Source of the DNA: Sphingomonas hylomeconis
GTDB lineage: Bacteria > Pseudomonadota > Alphaproteobacteria > Sphingomonadales > Sphingomonadaceae
NCBI RefSeq assembly: GCF_025370105.1
Contig: NZ_JANQBK010000015.1
Coordinates: 62,001 to 126,000 of the forward strand
DNA: 64,000 bases
Reading direction: 5' to 3'
The position numbers and the translations under genes are program-made. Numbering within the stretch: the first letter of the stretch is position 1; the number at the start of each line of letters is the position of its first letter. The notes under the pieces were generated by a model that saw only the letters and a program-made list of their open reading frames with translations, did no database searches and was not told the DNA's origin. Shown here in pieces: positions 25,450-34,147 of this stretch.

Positions 25450-26718
25450 ATGTTGATGCACGATGCAAAACCGATTCTATTGATCACGAAGGTTGTCACG
25501 CAAAACCAGGGCAATCAGGCCCTGTCTCGCGCTTGGCTGGCGACGCTCGAGGCGAACTATCCCGAGCGCAGGGTGGTGCCGCTGGAACGCGCGCCGTCTT
25601 ACCTGAAACGGTTCACGCTCGCGCAGCTTGAGCGTGCCGGCGATCCGATCACTCGGTTCAAAGAAATCGCTGCCGATTTGGCGCGGCAGGCGTCCTCGGC
25701 CGGACCTGCACATTATCCGGCCCGAACGGAGATTCGCCACAAGTCGAGCATCACGCAACCGCTCAAGACCGCAAGGTTGCGCCAGCTGCTCAAGGTGCGC
25801 AGCCGCCTGAGCAGCCTGGGCCTGGGTCGCGCGGAATATCGCAAGCGTCTGGCGCAAATCCGCGATGCCGGCATGCTGGTGATGAATCCCGCCGGCGAAT
25901 TTTTTCCACAGGGCGGCGAGACCGTGTTGATCTACCTGCTCGAACTACGGGTGGCGCAGTTGCTTGGTGTGCCGACGGTGATGGTCAACCTGAGTTTCGA
26001 GGTCGAAAATCCATTACTCCGTCGCCTCGCGGCCTACGTGATGGATCAATGTCACGCGCTGGAGTTCCGCGATGACGAAAGTGCCGCGGCCTATCGTGAG
26101 GCGGGCGGCGTACGGTCCGCCGCCATCCTGCCCGATGCCGCGCTGCTCACACCGCCGCCCGCCGCGCAGCAGGCATTCGCCGGCGGCGCGACGATCGCGT
26201 TGGCGATCAACGCGCTTCAGGTCCGTGCGGCGGGTCTCGATGCGGACTGGATTGCCTTTTTCGATCGGCTCGGCAGCGAAGGTTTCGATCCCGTTCTGAC
26301 CAGCAACGAATGGACCACCGACGAACCTTTCTGGGCCGATCTGCTGCAGGGCGGAAAGGTCCGTTCGGAAGGGCGAGAGGCGGATTGCAGCGAGTATGTC
26401 GCGCTGCTCGGCCGGTATGATGTCGTCGTCAGTAGCCGCCTGCACACCTGCGTGCTGGCGATCATTGCCGGCACGCCGGTTGTGCCAGTGGAAACCGGCA
26501 CCTTCAAGCTAACCGGCTTCTTCAAGCAGATCGGGCTCGATACCGCGCCGATAAAGCTGGGTGCGCCCGGCTGGCAGGATCTGGTTGTCGATCGGATACG
26601 CGAGGCGCAGCGGGATCGTGCCGCGGTCGTGTCGCGGCAATCGCAAAAGCGTGATGCTGCGGCGCTTCGGCTACGGTCCGGCCTGAGCGACCTGTTCGGT
26701 TCGGTCGTGCCGCGCTGA
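25450..26718 (+). CDS. Polysaccharide pyruvyl transferase family protein
   Basis: A 422-residue protein of the PF04230 family, which includes enzymes that add pyruvate ketals to sugars from phosphoenolpyruvate (and WcaK). The signature VVSSRLHTCVLAIIAGTPVV (SxRxH) lies at about 330-349. A Rossmann-like N-terminal half contains KVVTQNQGNQALS and LVMNPAGEFFPQGGET. The first ATG (25450) is followed by another at 25456; the GAGG spacing (2 versus 8 bases) favours the second. The 86-bp gap from wzx may hold an extra promoter. Its stop lies 5 bp from the convergent nitroreductase gene. Actual pyruvylation is inferred from the family. Confidence 0.87.
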   Translation: MLMHDAKPILLITKVVTQNQGNQALSRAWLATLEANYPERRVVPLERAPSYLKRFTLAQLERAGDPITRFKEIAADLARQASSAGPAHYPARTEIRHKSSITQPLKTARLRQLLKVRSRLSSLGLGRAEYRKRLAQIRDAGMLVMNPAGEFFPQGGETVLIYLLELRVAQLLGVPTVMVNLSFEVENPLLRRLAAYVMDQCHALEFRDDESAAAYREAGGVRSAAILPDAALLTPPPAAQQAFAGGATIALAINALQVRAAGLDADWIAFFDRLGSEGFDPVLTSNEWTTDEPFWADLLQGGKVRSEGREADCSEYVALLGRYDVVVSSRLHTCVLAIIAGTPVVPVETGTFKLTGFFKQIGLDTAPIKLGAPGWQDLVVDRIREAQRDRAAVVSRQSQKRDAAALRLRSGLSDLFGSVVPR

Positions 26719-26723
26719 ACGGA

Positions 26724-27914
26724 TCAGGCGAGCTTGTTGTATTGCCGCAGGCCGTCGAGTGGCAGCTTCTGCGAATAGGGCACGCGCTCGTCCAAGTCGG
26801 GATAGCCGATCGCCAGGCACATGACCGCCCGTTCCCACGCGGGCAACCCTAGCGTTTCAGCCATCCGTTTTTCGGTTTCCGCATAATCGGGGAAATTGAC
26901 GCAGCAACTCGAGACGCCCTGCGCCTCCAGCGCATAGATCAACGACATCGCCGCCAGGCAGCCGTCGATATAGGGGATATGACGATCGCGCTCGTATCGA
27001 AAGGCATCGAATTTGCCGATGATGACGATGAAGCAGGGTATCTGATGAAGCCAGCCCGGCGTTCCCTTCGGAATTGCGCCCACCTTGGCGACCGCCTCCG
27101 GGCTGTCGTAGATCGCAAATCGGAACGGCTGGCGATTGCAGGCGGTGGGAGACGCGCCTGCGACCTCGACCGCACGATCGATCACCTCGCGCGGTACTGG
27201 TCTATCCGTGAACCAGCGGACCGATCGCCGATACAGCGCCATCGCCTCCATATGCTCGATCGTGGGCAGGCCGGTATCGGGCAGGCGCTTGAACGGCGCA
27301 CGATGCCGGTCATCGGCCAGCCGCGCATCGTGCCGCGCGATGGTCGCGTCATAAGCGAAGCGCGCGCGCGCCACGATATCGTGATCGTGTACGCGGCTGA
27401 AATATTCGTCCAGCACCTGCCGCGACCATTGCAGCGAAACGACGTCCTGCTGGCCTCCACAATCCACGCTGTGCAAACAGTCGCCGAACGCGCGCACCGT
27501 ATCCTCGATCATCGCCAGCGCGAAGATCGGCCGCGCGGGCTTCATGATCAGCCCCTTCTCGATCCGGTGGACGTTGCGCCGCAACATGTACAGGTTGCCG
27601 CGCCCGGCGAACACGTCGCTGATATGGCGCGCGCGCGCGGCCAGCACCGATCGATGCTCGCGATCGAATTCGCGCGAGAACAGCGTGTAATGCAGCCCTG
27701 CCAGCACGCCGCTGCGCGATGCGAGATCGAGCATAGCGCCCCCCGCGAGATGTGCGCGTCGGCCGAGCGCGGATCCGTTGAAGCGCAGGCGCCAGCCACG
27801 AAGCCAGGCATATGCCCCAGTCGGCAGCAGGACGTGCGCGGCACGTCGTACGCCGCGGCGTTGATAGGCGGTGGTCACCTCTTGGGCGGCGAGTAGTTTG
27901 GCGTCGAGTTTCAT
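26724..27914 (-). CDS. Nitroreductase-family flavoprotein with long N-terminal extension
   Basis: A 396-residue protein. The C-terminal about 190 residues are a nitroreductase fold: RRSVRWFTDRPVPREVID, GASPTACNRQPFRFAIYDSPEA and VSSCCVNFPDYAETEKRMAETL, the FMN-binding regions. The first about 150 residues have no motif I know; the block ARHISDVFAGRGNLYMLRRNVHRIEKGLIM is strongly basic and probably conserved. ATG 27912-27914 has GGAG six bases upstream. Such nitroreductases recur beside PF04230 genes in polysaccharide loci, as here, but their reaction there is unknown to me. It is transcribed against its neighbours. Confidence 0.87.
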   Translation of the reverse strand: MKLDAKLLAAQEVTTAYQRRGVRRAAHVLLPTGAYAWLRGWRLRFNGSALGRRAHLAGGAMLDLASRSGVLAGLHYTLFSREFDREHRSVLAARARHISDVFAGRGNLYMLRRNVHRIEKGLIMKPARPIFALAMIEDTVRAFGDCLHSVDCGGQQDVVSLQWSRQVLDEYFSRVHDHDIVARARFAYDATIARHDARLADDRHRAPFKRLPDTGLPTIEHMEAMALYRRSVRWFTDRPVPREVIDRAVEVAGASPTACNRQPFRFAIYDSPEAVAKVGAIPKGTPGWLHQIPCFIVIIGKFDAFRYERDRHIPYIDGCLAAMSLIYALEAQGVSSCCVNFPDYAETEKRMAETLGLPAWERAVMCLAIGYPDLDERVPYSQKLPLDGLRQYNKLA

Positions 27915-28197
27915 GGCATGCTCCGACTTTCGCCGCCGCCCCGATCGACATAAGCGGGATTGCCCCGCATTCCGCGCCGATACGGGCCCGATCAACGGCC
28001 GTGTTCATAGTCCGGTCAATCGATCCGATCTGAGTTAGTATCGACAGCGGGGCCGCGTTACAAGTCTGCGCCTATTGGTGTTGGGCTCGACCGTCCTGGC
28101 GCGGCACGCCAAGGCTGCACTTGGAAATGCCTGCGTCCCGGGGGTTGTTCGCTCGCGACCATATCGTATAGGCGGACGCTCGGATACGGGGGCGGTT

Positions 28198-29319
28198 GTG
28201 GCGAAGATTCTGTTGATAGCCTCGTATGCGCCCTCGCTCGTCAATTTCCGCGGTCCGCTGATCCGCACGCTTGCTGGCGCGGGACATGAGGTGCACGTCG
28301 CTGCACCGGATGCCGTGGCAACGATCGCCGGCTCCAACCTGGCCGATATCGTTACCGCGCACGATACGACGCTCGATCGCACCGGTGGCAATCCATTCGC
28401 CGATTTCGGCACGCTGGCCGGCTATCGCAAGCTCATTCGCGCGATCCGCCCGAGCCATGTGCTGAGCTATACGATCAAGCCCGTCATCTACGGCACGCTC
28501 GCTGCGCGGCTTGAGCGGGTCAGGCACCGCTTTGCACTACTCACCGGCCTTGGCTATGTGTTTGAGAGCAAAAGTGCCCGCGCGCGGCTGATGCGGACGC
28601 TCATCTGGCCGCTCTACCGGGCCGCGCTGAAAGGTGCCGAGGCGGTGATCTTTCAGAATCCGGACGATGCCGCCACGCTGCGGCGCGCGCGATTAACGGG
28701 CCCCGGACAGCGCGTCGTCATCGTCAGCGGTTCAGGCATCGACCGCGAGCATTTTCGCCCTGCCCCGGTGCCGGCTGGCAAATCCGTGCTGATGATCGGG
28801 CGGCTGGTCGCGGCCAAGGGCTTGCTGGATTATGTCGCTGCCGCGCGCATCGTGCGAGCCGCGCATCCTGATATCGAGTTCCGTATCGCGGGCTGGATCG
28901 ACGAGGCCAATCCGTCTGCCATCTCGCGCGCCGATCTCGATGGCTGGGTCGCCGACAGCACGATCGTCTATCTTGGTCCGCTCGACGATGTGCGGCCCGC
29001 GCTGGCCGACTGTACCCTGTTCTGCCTGCCGTCCTATTACGAGGGCACGCCGCGCACCGTGCTGGAAGCGCTGGCCACCGGCCGCCCAGTCGTCACCACC
29101 GATGCGCCGGGATGCCGCGAAACGGTGCGCGATGGCTGGAACGGCCGGCTGGTGCCGGTGCGCGATCCGCAGGCGCTCGCCGGTGCGGTGATCGAGATAC
29201 TGTCCGATTCCGCCAAGACGGAGCGCATGGCGGCCGCTAGTCTCGATTATGCCCGCGACAGGTACGACGTGCACAAGGTGAATGCCGAAATGATCGGTGC
29301 GATGGGATTGGCCGCGTGA
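28198..29319 (+). CDS. GT4 glycosyltransferase, PglA-like
   Basis: A 373-residue GT-B enzyme of family GT4. The N-terminal ASYAPSLVNFRGPLIRTL and middle FALLTGLGYVFE are typical of the PglA-like group that adds the second sugar to an undecaprenyl-PP-linked acetamido sugar. The donor site is YYEGTPRTVLEALATGRPVV, with the retaining EX7E motif. I chose GTG 28198 (VAKILLIAS), preceded by a G-rich Shine-Dalgarno, over the open frame 41 codons longer. The next three genes are PglC-, PglD- and PglE-like, joined by GTGA overlaps or gaps under 10 bp. The acceptor assignment is inferred from this context. Confidence 0.88.
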   Translation: MAKILLIASYAPSLVNFRGPLIRTLAGAGHEVHVAAPDAVATIAGSNLADIVTAHDTTLDRTGGNPFADFGTLAGYRKLIRAIRPSHVLSYTIKPVIYGTLAARLERVRHRFALLTGLGYVFESKSARARLMRTLIWPLYRAALKGAEAVIFQNPDDAATLRRARLTGPGQRVVIVSGSGIDREHFRPAPVPAGKSVLMIGRLVAAKGLLDYVAAARIVRAAHPDIEFRIAGWIDEANPSAISRADLDGWVADSTIVYLGPLDDVRPALADCTLFCLPSYYEGTPRTVLEALATGRPVVTTDAPGCRETVRDGWNGRLVPVRDPQALAGAVIEILSDSAKTERMAAASLDYARDRYDVHKVNAEMIGAMGLAA

Positions 29320-29933
29320 AACGCTTGATCGATATCGTTGCCGCGGCGTTCGCGCTTGTTCTATTGTCGCCGGTGATTGCCGCCGTGGCGCTCGCAATCC
29401 TGTTGCTCGACGGCCGCCCGATCTTTTTTCGCCAGCGCCGCCCGGGGCTGCACGCGAAGCCGTTCGAGATGATCAAGTTTCGCACCATGACGGTGTCCGA
29501 CGACAGCGACCGGATCGATGCCGGCACGGCGCGGATCACGCCGCTAGGCGCGTTCCTGCGGCGCACCTCGCTCGACGAACTGCCCGAGTTCTGGAACGTG
29601 CTGCGCGGGGATATGAGTCTGGTGGGTCCGCGTCCGCTGCTGATGGCATACTTGCCGCATTATAGCGCGGAGCAAGCGCGCCGGCACGATGTACGGCCGG
29701 GTATCACCGGTCTGGCGCAGGTCAGCGGCCGGAATGCGATCAGTTGGGAACAGAAACTCGGTTACGACACGCGGTATGTTGATACGCATACGCTGATGCT
29801 CGACCTGCGCATCCTGTTCACCACGGTGATGAAGGTGGTGCGGCGCGCCGACGTCGATGCCAGCGAAGGCGAAACGATGCAGCCGTTTACCGGTACCGCC
29901 AACAGCAAGGCCGGCACCGGGGTAGAACGGTGA
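29316..29933 (+). CDS. Undecaprenyl-phosphate sugar phosphotransferase, PglC-like (initiating)
   Basis: A 205-residue monotopic phosphoglycosyl transferase of the small (PglC) type, with one N-terminal hydrophobic re-entrant helix (LIDIVAAAFALVLLSPVIA) and a cytoplasmic catalytic domain. Motifs: KFRTMTV, the catalytic Asp-Glu pair in TSLDELPEFWNVLRGDM, SLVGPRPLLMAYLP and RPGITGLAQVSGRN. It transfers phospho-sugar from a UDP-sugar to undecaprenyl phosphate and thus starts repeat-unit assembly. The GTG start overlaps the GT4 stop (GTGA). It lacks the polytopic N-terminal half of WbaP/WcaJ enzymes, which supports the PglC type. Confidence 0.93.
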   Translation: MKRLIDIVAAAFALVLLSPVIAAVALAILLLDGRPIFFRQRRPGLHAKPFEMIKFRTMTVSDDSDRIDAGTARITPLGAFLRRTSLDELPEFWNVLRGDMSLVGPRPLLMAYLPHYSAEQARRHDVRPGITGLAQVSGRNAISWEQKLGYDTRYVDTHTLMLDLRILFTTVMKVVRRADVDASEGETMQPFTGTANSKAGTGVER

Positions 29934-30550
29934 ACCGCATCTTCCTGCTTGGCGCCGGAGGCCATGCGCGGGTCGTGCTGGAATCGTTGCGCCTCGCAGA
30001 ACCCGGCGTGACAGTCGAAGTACTGGACGACGATCCGGCGAAATGGGGCGGCACGATGCTGGGGGCGCCGGTCAGCGGCGGGCGCGATACGTTGCTCGCC
30101 GCTCCAGGCGCGCGGGTCATGCCGGCGATCGGCGACAATCATCAGCGGCTCGCCGCGATCGAATGGCTCGAAAACAGCGGCTTTGTCGTCGCGACCACGA
30201 TCGATCCCCGCGCCATCCTCTCGGTCAGCGCAACGCTCGGCCCCGGCGCCTTCCTGGCCCCCGGCGCGATCGTCAACGCCGGCGCCGCGCTTGGGCGTGG
30301 GGTGATCGTAAATACCGGCGCATCGATCGATCACGATTGCGTTCTTGCAGACGGCGTGCATATCGGCCCCGGTGCAAGACTGTGCGGCGGCGTCCGTATC
30401 GGCCTGCGTACGCTGATCGGGGTGGGGGCAGTCGCCGTGCCGCTGCGCACGATCGGTGATGATTGCGTGATCGGCGCGGGGGCGGCGGTCACATCCGACA
30501 TCCATTCGGGCGCGCGCGCGACGGGCGTGCCGGCCCGCATCAAGGAATAG
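29930..30550 (+). CDS. NeuD/PglD-family sugar O/N-acetyltransferase
   Basis: A 206-residue trimeric left-handed beta-helix acetyltransferase with a Rossmann-like N-terminus (FLLGAGGHARVVLESL) that binds the UDP-sugar. Hexapeptide turns run from about residue 85 (LGPGAFLAPGAIVNAG) to the end. The catalytic His lies in TGASIDHDCVLADGVHIGPG. In the PglD group it N-acetylates UDP-4-amino-6-deoxy-GlcNAc with acetyl-CoA to give UDP-di-N-acetylbacillosamine. The GTG start overlaps the PglC-like stop (GTGA), and the aminotransferase that would make its substrate follows six bases on. Substrate assignment rests on this context. Confidence 0.9.
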   Translation: MNRIFLLGAGGHARVVLESLRLAEPGVTVEVLDDDPAKWGGTMLGAPVSGGRDTLLAAPGARVMPAIGDNHQRLAAIEWLENSGFVVATTIDPRAILSVSATLGPGAFLAPGAIVNAGAALGRGVIVNTGASIDHDCVLADGVHIGPGARLCGGVRIGLRTLIGVGAVAVPLRTIGDDCVIGAGAAVTSDIHSGARATGVPARIKE

Positions 30551-30555
30551 ACTTC

Positions 30556-31770
30556 ATGATGGCAGCTCTGGCGATCGATGGCGGCACGCCGGTACGCGAC
30601 CGGCCCTTCGCGCCATGGCCGCATTTCGACGAAGACGAGGTTGAGGCCGCCGTGCGCGTGCTCCGTTCCGGTAAGGTCAACCAATGGACCGGCAAGGAAG
30701 TCGTTACGTTCGAGCGCGAGTACGCCGCTGCCCTGGGCCTGCCGCATGCGATTGCACTGGCCAACGGCACGCTCGCACTGGAACTCGCGCTGATGGCGTT
30801 CGATATCGGCGCTGGCGACGAGGTGATAACCACGACGCGCACCTTCATCGCGTCGGCTAGCGCAGCGGTGATGCGCGGCGCGACGCCGGTGATTGCCGAT
30901 GTCGATCCCGACAGCCAGAACGTCACGCCGGAGACGATCGCCGCCTGCATCACGCCCCGCACCCGCGCGATCATCGCGGTGCATCTGGGGGGCTGGCCCT
31001 GTGACATGCCCGCGATCATGGAACTGGCGGCGCGGCACGACCTGATCGTGATCGAGGATTGCGCGCAATCGCACGGCGCGACCATCGACGGCCGCCCGCT
31101 GGGCAGCTACGGCCATGCCGCCGCCTTCTCCTTCTGCCAGGACAAAATCATGACCACCGCGGGCGAAGGCGGGCTGCTCGCCTTGTCCGACGAGGCTGCG
31201 TTCCGTCGTGCCTGGGCCTATAAGGATCATGGCAAATCCTACGAAGCGGTGTTCGAGCGTGACCACGCGCCGGGCTTCCGCTGGCTGCACGAAAGCTTCG
31301 GTACCAACTGGCGCATGACCGAGGTACAGGCGGCGATCGGCCGGCTGCAGCTCGCCAAATTGCCGGCATGGACCGCGCGGCGTCAGGCCAACGCGGCGCT
31401 CCTCGATGCCGGCCTCGCCGACACGCCAGGCATCCGCCTGGCCGTGCCGGCCGCCGGCATCGGCCACGCGCGCTACAAGTATTACGCCTTTGCCGACCGC
31501 GAGCAGCTGGCATCGGATTGGAACAATCAGCGCATTGCCGAAGCGGTGACGGCAGAGGGCGTTCCCTGTTTCACTGGCAGCTGCAGCGAGATCTACCTTG
31601 AAAGGGCGTTCATCACCGCCGAGCTCGGCCCGGTCCAGCGCCTGCCTGTCGCCATGCAGCTGGCGGAAGAAAGCCTGATGCTGCTCGTCCATCCTACGCT
31701 CGGCGACGCCGACATGGCCGACGCCGCCGAAGCCGTCGATCGGGTGATGCGCGTGGCAACGGCGCGATGA
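30556..31770 (+). CDS. DegT/DnrJ/EryC1-family sugar aminotransferase, PglE-like
   Basis: A 404-residue PLP enzyme of the sugar 3-/4-aminotransferase family. LANGTLALELAL and TTRTFIASASAAVMRGATPV are cofactor-binding blocks, VIEDCAQSHGATIDGR is typical, and the Schiff-base Lys is in FSFCQDKIMTTAGEGGLL. ESFGTNWRMTEVQAAIG is a conserved substrate-side block. In the PglE role it would aminate UDP-4-keto-6-deoxy-GlcNAc at C4. AAGGA lies 9 bases before ATG 30556; a second ATG follows directly. The other steps are encoded by the flanking PglD- and PglC-like genes and the PglF-like gene at 36745-38667. Confidence 0.93.
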   Translation: MMAALAIDGGTPVRDRPFAPWPHFDEDEVEAAVRVLRSGKVNQWTGKEVVTFEREYAAALGLPHAIALANGTLALELALMAFDIGAGDEVITTTRTFIASASAAVMRGATPVIADVDPDSQNVTPETIAACITPRTRAIIAVHLGGWPCDMPAIMELAARHDLIVIEDCAQSHGATIDGRPLGSYGHAAAFSFCQDKIMTTAGEGGLLALSDEAAFRRAWAYKDHGKSYEAVFERDHAPGFRWLHESFGTNWRMTEVQAAIGRLQLAKLPAWTARRQANAALLDAGLADTPGIRLAVPAAGIGHARYKYYAFADREQLASDWNNQRIAEAVTAEGVPCFTGSCSEIYLERAFITAELGPVQRLPVAMQLAEESLMLLVHPTLGDADMADAAEAVDRVMRVATAR

Positions 31771-31804
31771 TGCCCAAGCCCGCGCCGCTTGTGGCTATGC
31801 CGGC

Positions 31805-32986
31805 GTGACCGCCGATCCGCTGGCGGTCCGTCGGCATCACTTCGTCGCGCTCGATTCCTGGCGCGGGATCTGCGCGATCGCGGTGGCGATGGGGCATCTG
31901 AAGACCAATGGCTTTCTATCGCAGCTCGCCTTCTCCAGCATGACGTATCGCTTCGTGGATTTCTTCTTCGTCTTGTCGGGTTTCGTGATCGCGCATGCAG
32001 CACGCGACCAGTTGACGGAAAATTGGCGCCATGTCTGGTCGTTCCTTATCCGGCGTATCGGCAGGCTATGGCCGCTGCACGCGACCGTGCTCGGTATGTT
32101 CGTGATCTATCAACTCGTGCTGCTCGGTGTATCGCGCCTAGGCATCGATACCGGGGAGGTCGCATTCAGCGATAAATACTCGCTGTCATATATCCCCGCG
32201 AACCTCCTGCTCGTTCAGGCGTGGAACACGCTGCCGTCGACCAGCTGGAACATCCCGGCATGGTCGATCAGCGCGGAGTTCGCCGCGTACCTGCTGTTCG
32301 CCTTCCTGTTCACTGCATTCCATCGTTTTGGCGCATACGCCTTCGTGGTTGTCGGTCTAGCCTGCGGGTATATCATAGCCGGTGCATATGGCCCGAGAGC
32401 GACCTTTGATTTCGGCGTTCCGCGTTGCCTGTTCGGCTTCTCGACAGGCGTGCTGGTCAACGCGATCTGGCGCCAACGCCCCGCGCTTCGTATTCCATGT
32501 CCAGATGTGATCGAGGTCGCCGCGCTCATTGTTACCGTAGCGGCGGTTACTTGGCTGCCGTTCTATTACGGCATTCTTGTGGTGCCCGTATTTGCGGTCG
32601 TGATCTTTCTCTACGCCTACGAACAAGGCGTCGTTTCTCGGATTTTGCGCGGCAAGGCGGGCCAGTTCGTCGGTCAGCGTTCTTACTCGATCTACATGGT
32701 TCACATGGTCGTCTCCGTCGGTCTATTGTCGGTTGCCGCGATCGCGCCGAAGCTTGGCATCCACGGCTTTCGATTGGGCCAGGCTTCGCCCGGCAACACT
32801 GGCATCGTCGGCCCGCCCGCATTAATGGATTTGCTGCTTATCGGTTATCTTGCGGTCACCGTGGCGCTGGCGGCGATCACCTATGCGCTAGTTGAGGTGC
32901 CGGCGCGCAACCGGGCCGCACGCTTCGCTAAGTTCGATCGACATCGATCGCCCGTCCGACCAGCGCCTAATCCCGTTTCTTCGTAA
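31805..32986 (+). CDS. OafA/YrhL-type membrane acyltransferase (1)
   Basis: A 393-residue polytopic acyltransferase-3 protein. The start region HFVALDSWRGICAIAVAMGH includes the R and the catalytic-type His. FFFVLSGFVIAHAA, PAWSISAEFAAYLLFAFLF and QRSYSIYMVHMVV are typical family blocks. It should acylate (usually O-acetylate) glycan residues at the membrane. Start GTG 31805 (MTADPLAVRR) lies 34 bp after the aminotransferase stop. The C-terminal tail is basic and Pro-rich. One of three such enzymes in the window; which residue each modifies cannot be read. Confidence 0.92.
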   Translation: MTADPLAVRRHHFVALDSWRGICAIAVAMGHLKTNGFLSQLAFSSMTYRFVDFFFVLSGFVIAHAARDQLTENWRHVWSFLIRRIGRLWPLHATVLGMFVIYQLVLLGVSRLGIDTGEVAFSDKYSLSYIPANLLLVQAWNTLPSTSWNIPAWSISAEFAAYLLFAFLFTAFHRFGAYAFVVVGLACGYIIAGAYGPRATFDFGVPRCLFGFSTGVLVNAIWRQRPALRIPCPDVIEVAALIVTVAAVTWLPFYYGILVVPVFAVVIFLYAYEQGVVSRILRGKAGQFVGQRSYSIYMVHMVVSVGLLSVAAIAPKLGIHGFRLGQASPGNTGIVGPPALMDLLLIGYLAVTVALAAITYALVEVPARNRAARFAKFDRHRSPVRPAPNPVSS

Positions 32987-33001
32987 AGAAGGCCCCATCC
33001 G

Positions 33002-34132
33002 ATGACATCCTCGACGTTCAGCGGCGATCCGGTGGCCAAGGCCGCCAAGCGCGAGGCGAACCGGGACTTTCTGCCCAACATCCAGATTGCCCGCTTCCTT
33101 GCAGCGGGGCTGGTGATCGTCGGCCATCTTCAATTCATCACGCGGGATCGCGGCATCATGCTGCAAGGCGCGCTGGTCGATTTTCGCCCGATCTACAATC
33201 CGGTCGGGGTCGACATCTTCTTCGTGATCAGCGGCTTCATCATGTACTATCTGAGCCAGGATCATTTCGCGCAGCCGGGCTATGCCCGCGCCTTTTTAAA
33301 GCGGCGCCTGATCCGTATCGTGCCGCTCTATTGGCTGTTCACGACGATGACCATCGGAGTGGCGCTGGCCGCGCCGCACCTGATGAACCATTCCGCCTAT
33401 AACGCTCCACGCATTCTGGCCAGCTACCTGTTCATCCCCTGGCCGCGGATCGACGGCAATATCGTGCCGATGCATAGCAGCGGCTGGACGCTCAATTACG
33501 AGATGCTGTTCTATGCGGCGTTCGCCGTGGCCATCCTGCTCGGCAAGCGTCGCGGTATTACGTTCCTCTTCGCGCTGTTCGTCACGGCCATGCTGTTGAA
33601 CCCATTCATCCCGCGCGGCTGGTTCGTGCTCGAATTCTGGACGCGCCAGATCATCGGCGAATTTCTGATCGGTATCATGCTGGCACGGCTGTATCTGTCC
33701 GGCTTTCGCCTGCAGGCCTATCAGGCATGGTCGTGCGTCGCGCTCGGCCTGGCATATCTCGTGGCCGAACAACAATGGCATATCGCTGCCGACTACGGCC
33801 GGCTGCTCGGGCTCGGCCTGCCCGCCGCACTTTTGTCATTTGGTATCATCTTCGGACCGACGCCTACCGCGCCCGGACGGCTGTTCCGACTTGCCGTGCT
33901 TTGCGGCGATGCATCCTACTCATTGTACCTGTCGCATCCCTACACGATCAACGTGCTGGTCGTGATATGGCGCAAGCTTGGGCTGGGCATGCCCTATCTG
34001 TTCTTTGCACTGGCCGTCGCGGGCAGCATCGTCGTCTCGATCCTGCTATACACGCAGTTCGAGTTGCGCATCGTCAAGCTGCTCAATCGCCTTACCCGGG
34101 CTCGCGCGGTGCAGCAGGCCGCACCCGCCTAA
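33002..34132 (+). CDS. OafA/YrhL-type membrane acyltransferase (2)
   Basis: A 376-residue acyltransferase-3 protein. NIQIARFLAAGLVIVGHLQF holds the His of the active site, VGVDIFFVISGFIMYYLS and SSGWTLNYEMLFYAAFAVA are core blocks, and GDASYSLYLSHPYTINVL closes the fold. About ten membrane segments. It begins 15 bp after acyltransferase 1 and ends 15 bp from the convergent Wzy-like gene. The two tandem acyltransferases differ throughout, so they are likely not redundant. Confidence 0.92.
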   Translation: MTSSTFSGDPVAKAAKREANRDFLPNIQIARFLAAGLVIVGHLQFITRDRGIMLQGALVDFRPIYNPVGVDIFFVISGFIMYYLSQDHFAQPGYARAFLKRRLIRIVPLYWLFTTMTIGVALAAPHLMNHSAYNAPRILASYLFIPWPRIDGNIVPMHSSGWTLNYEMLFYAAFAVAILLGKRRGITFLFALFVTAMLLNPFIPRGWFVLEFWTRQIIGEFLIGIMLARLYLSGFRLQAYQAWSCVALGLAYLVAEQQWHIAADYGRLLGLGLPAALLSFGIIFGPTPTAPGRLFRLAVLCGDASYSLYLSHPYTINVLVVIWRKLGLGMPYLFFALAVAGSIVVSILLYTQFELRIVKLLNRLTRARAVQQAAPA

Positions 34133-34147
34133 TCCCGGGCTGGCGGA

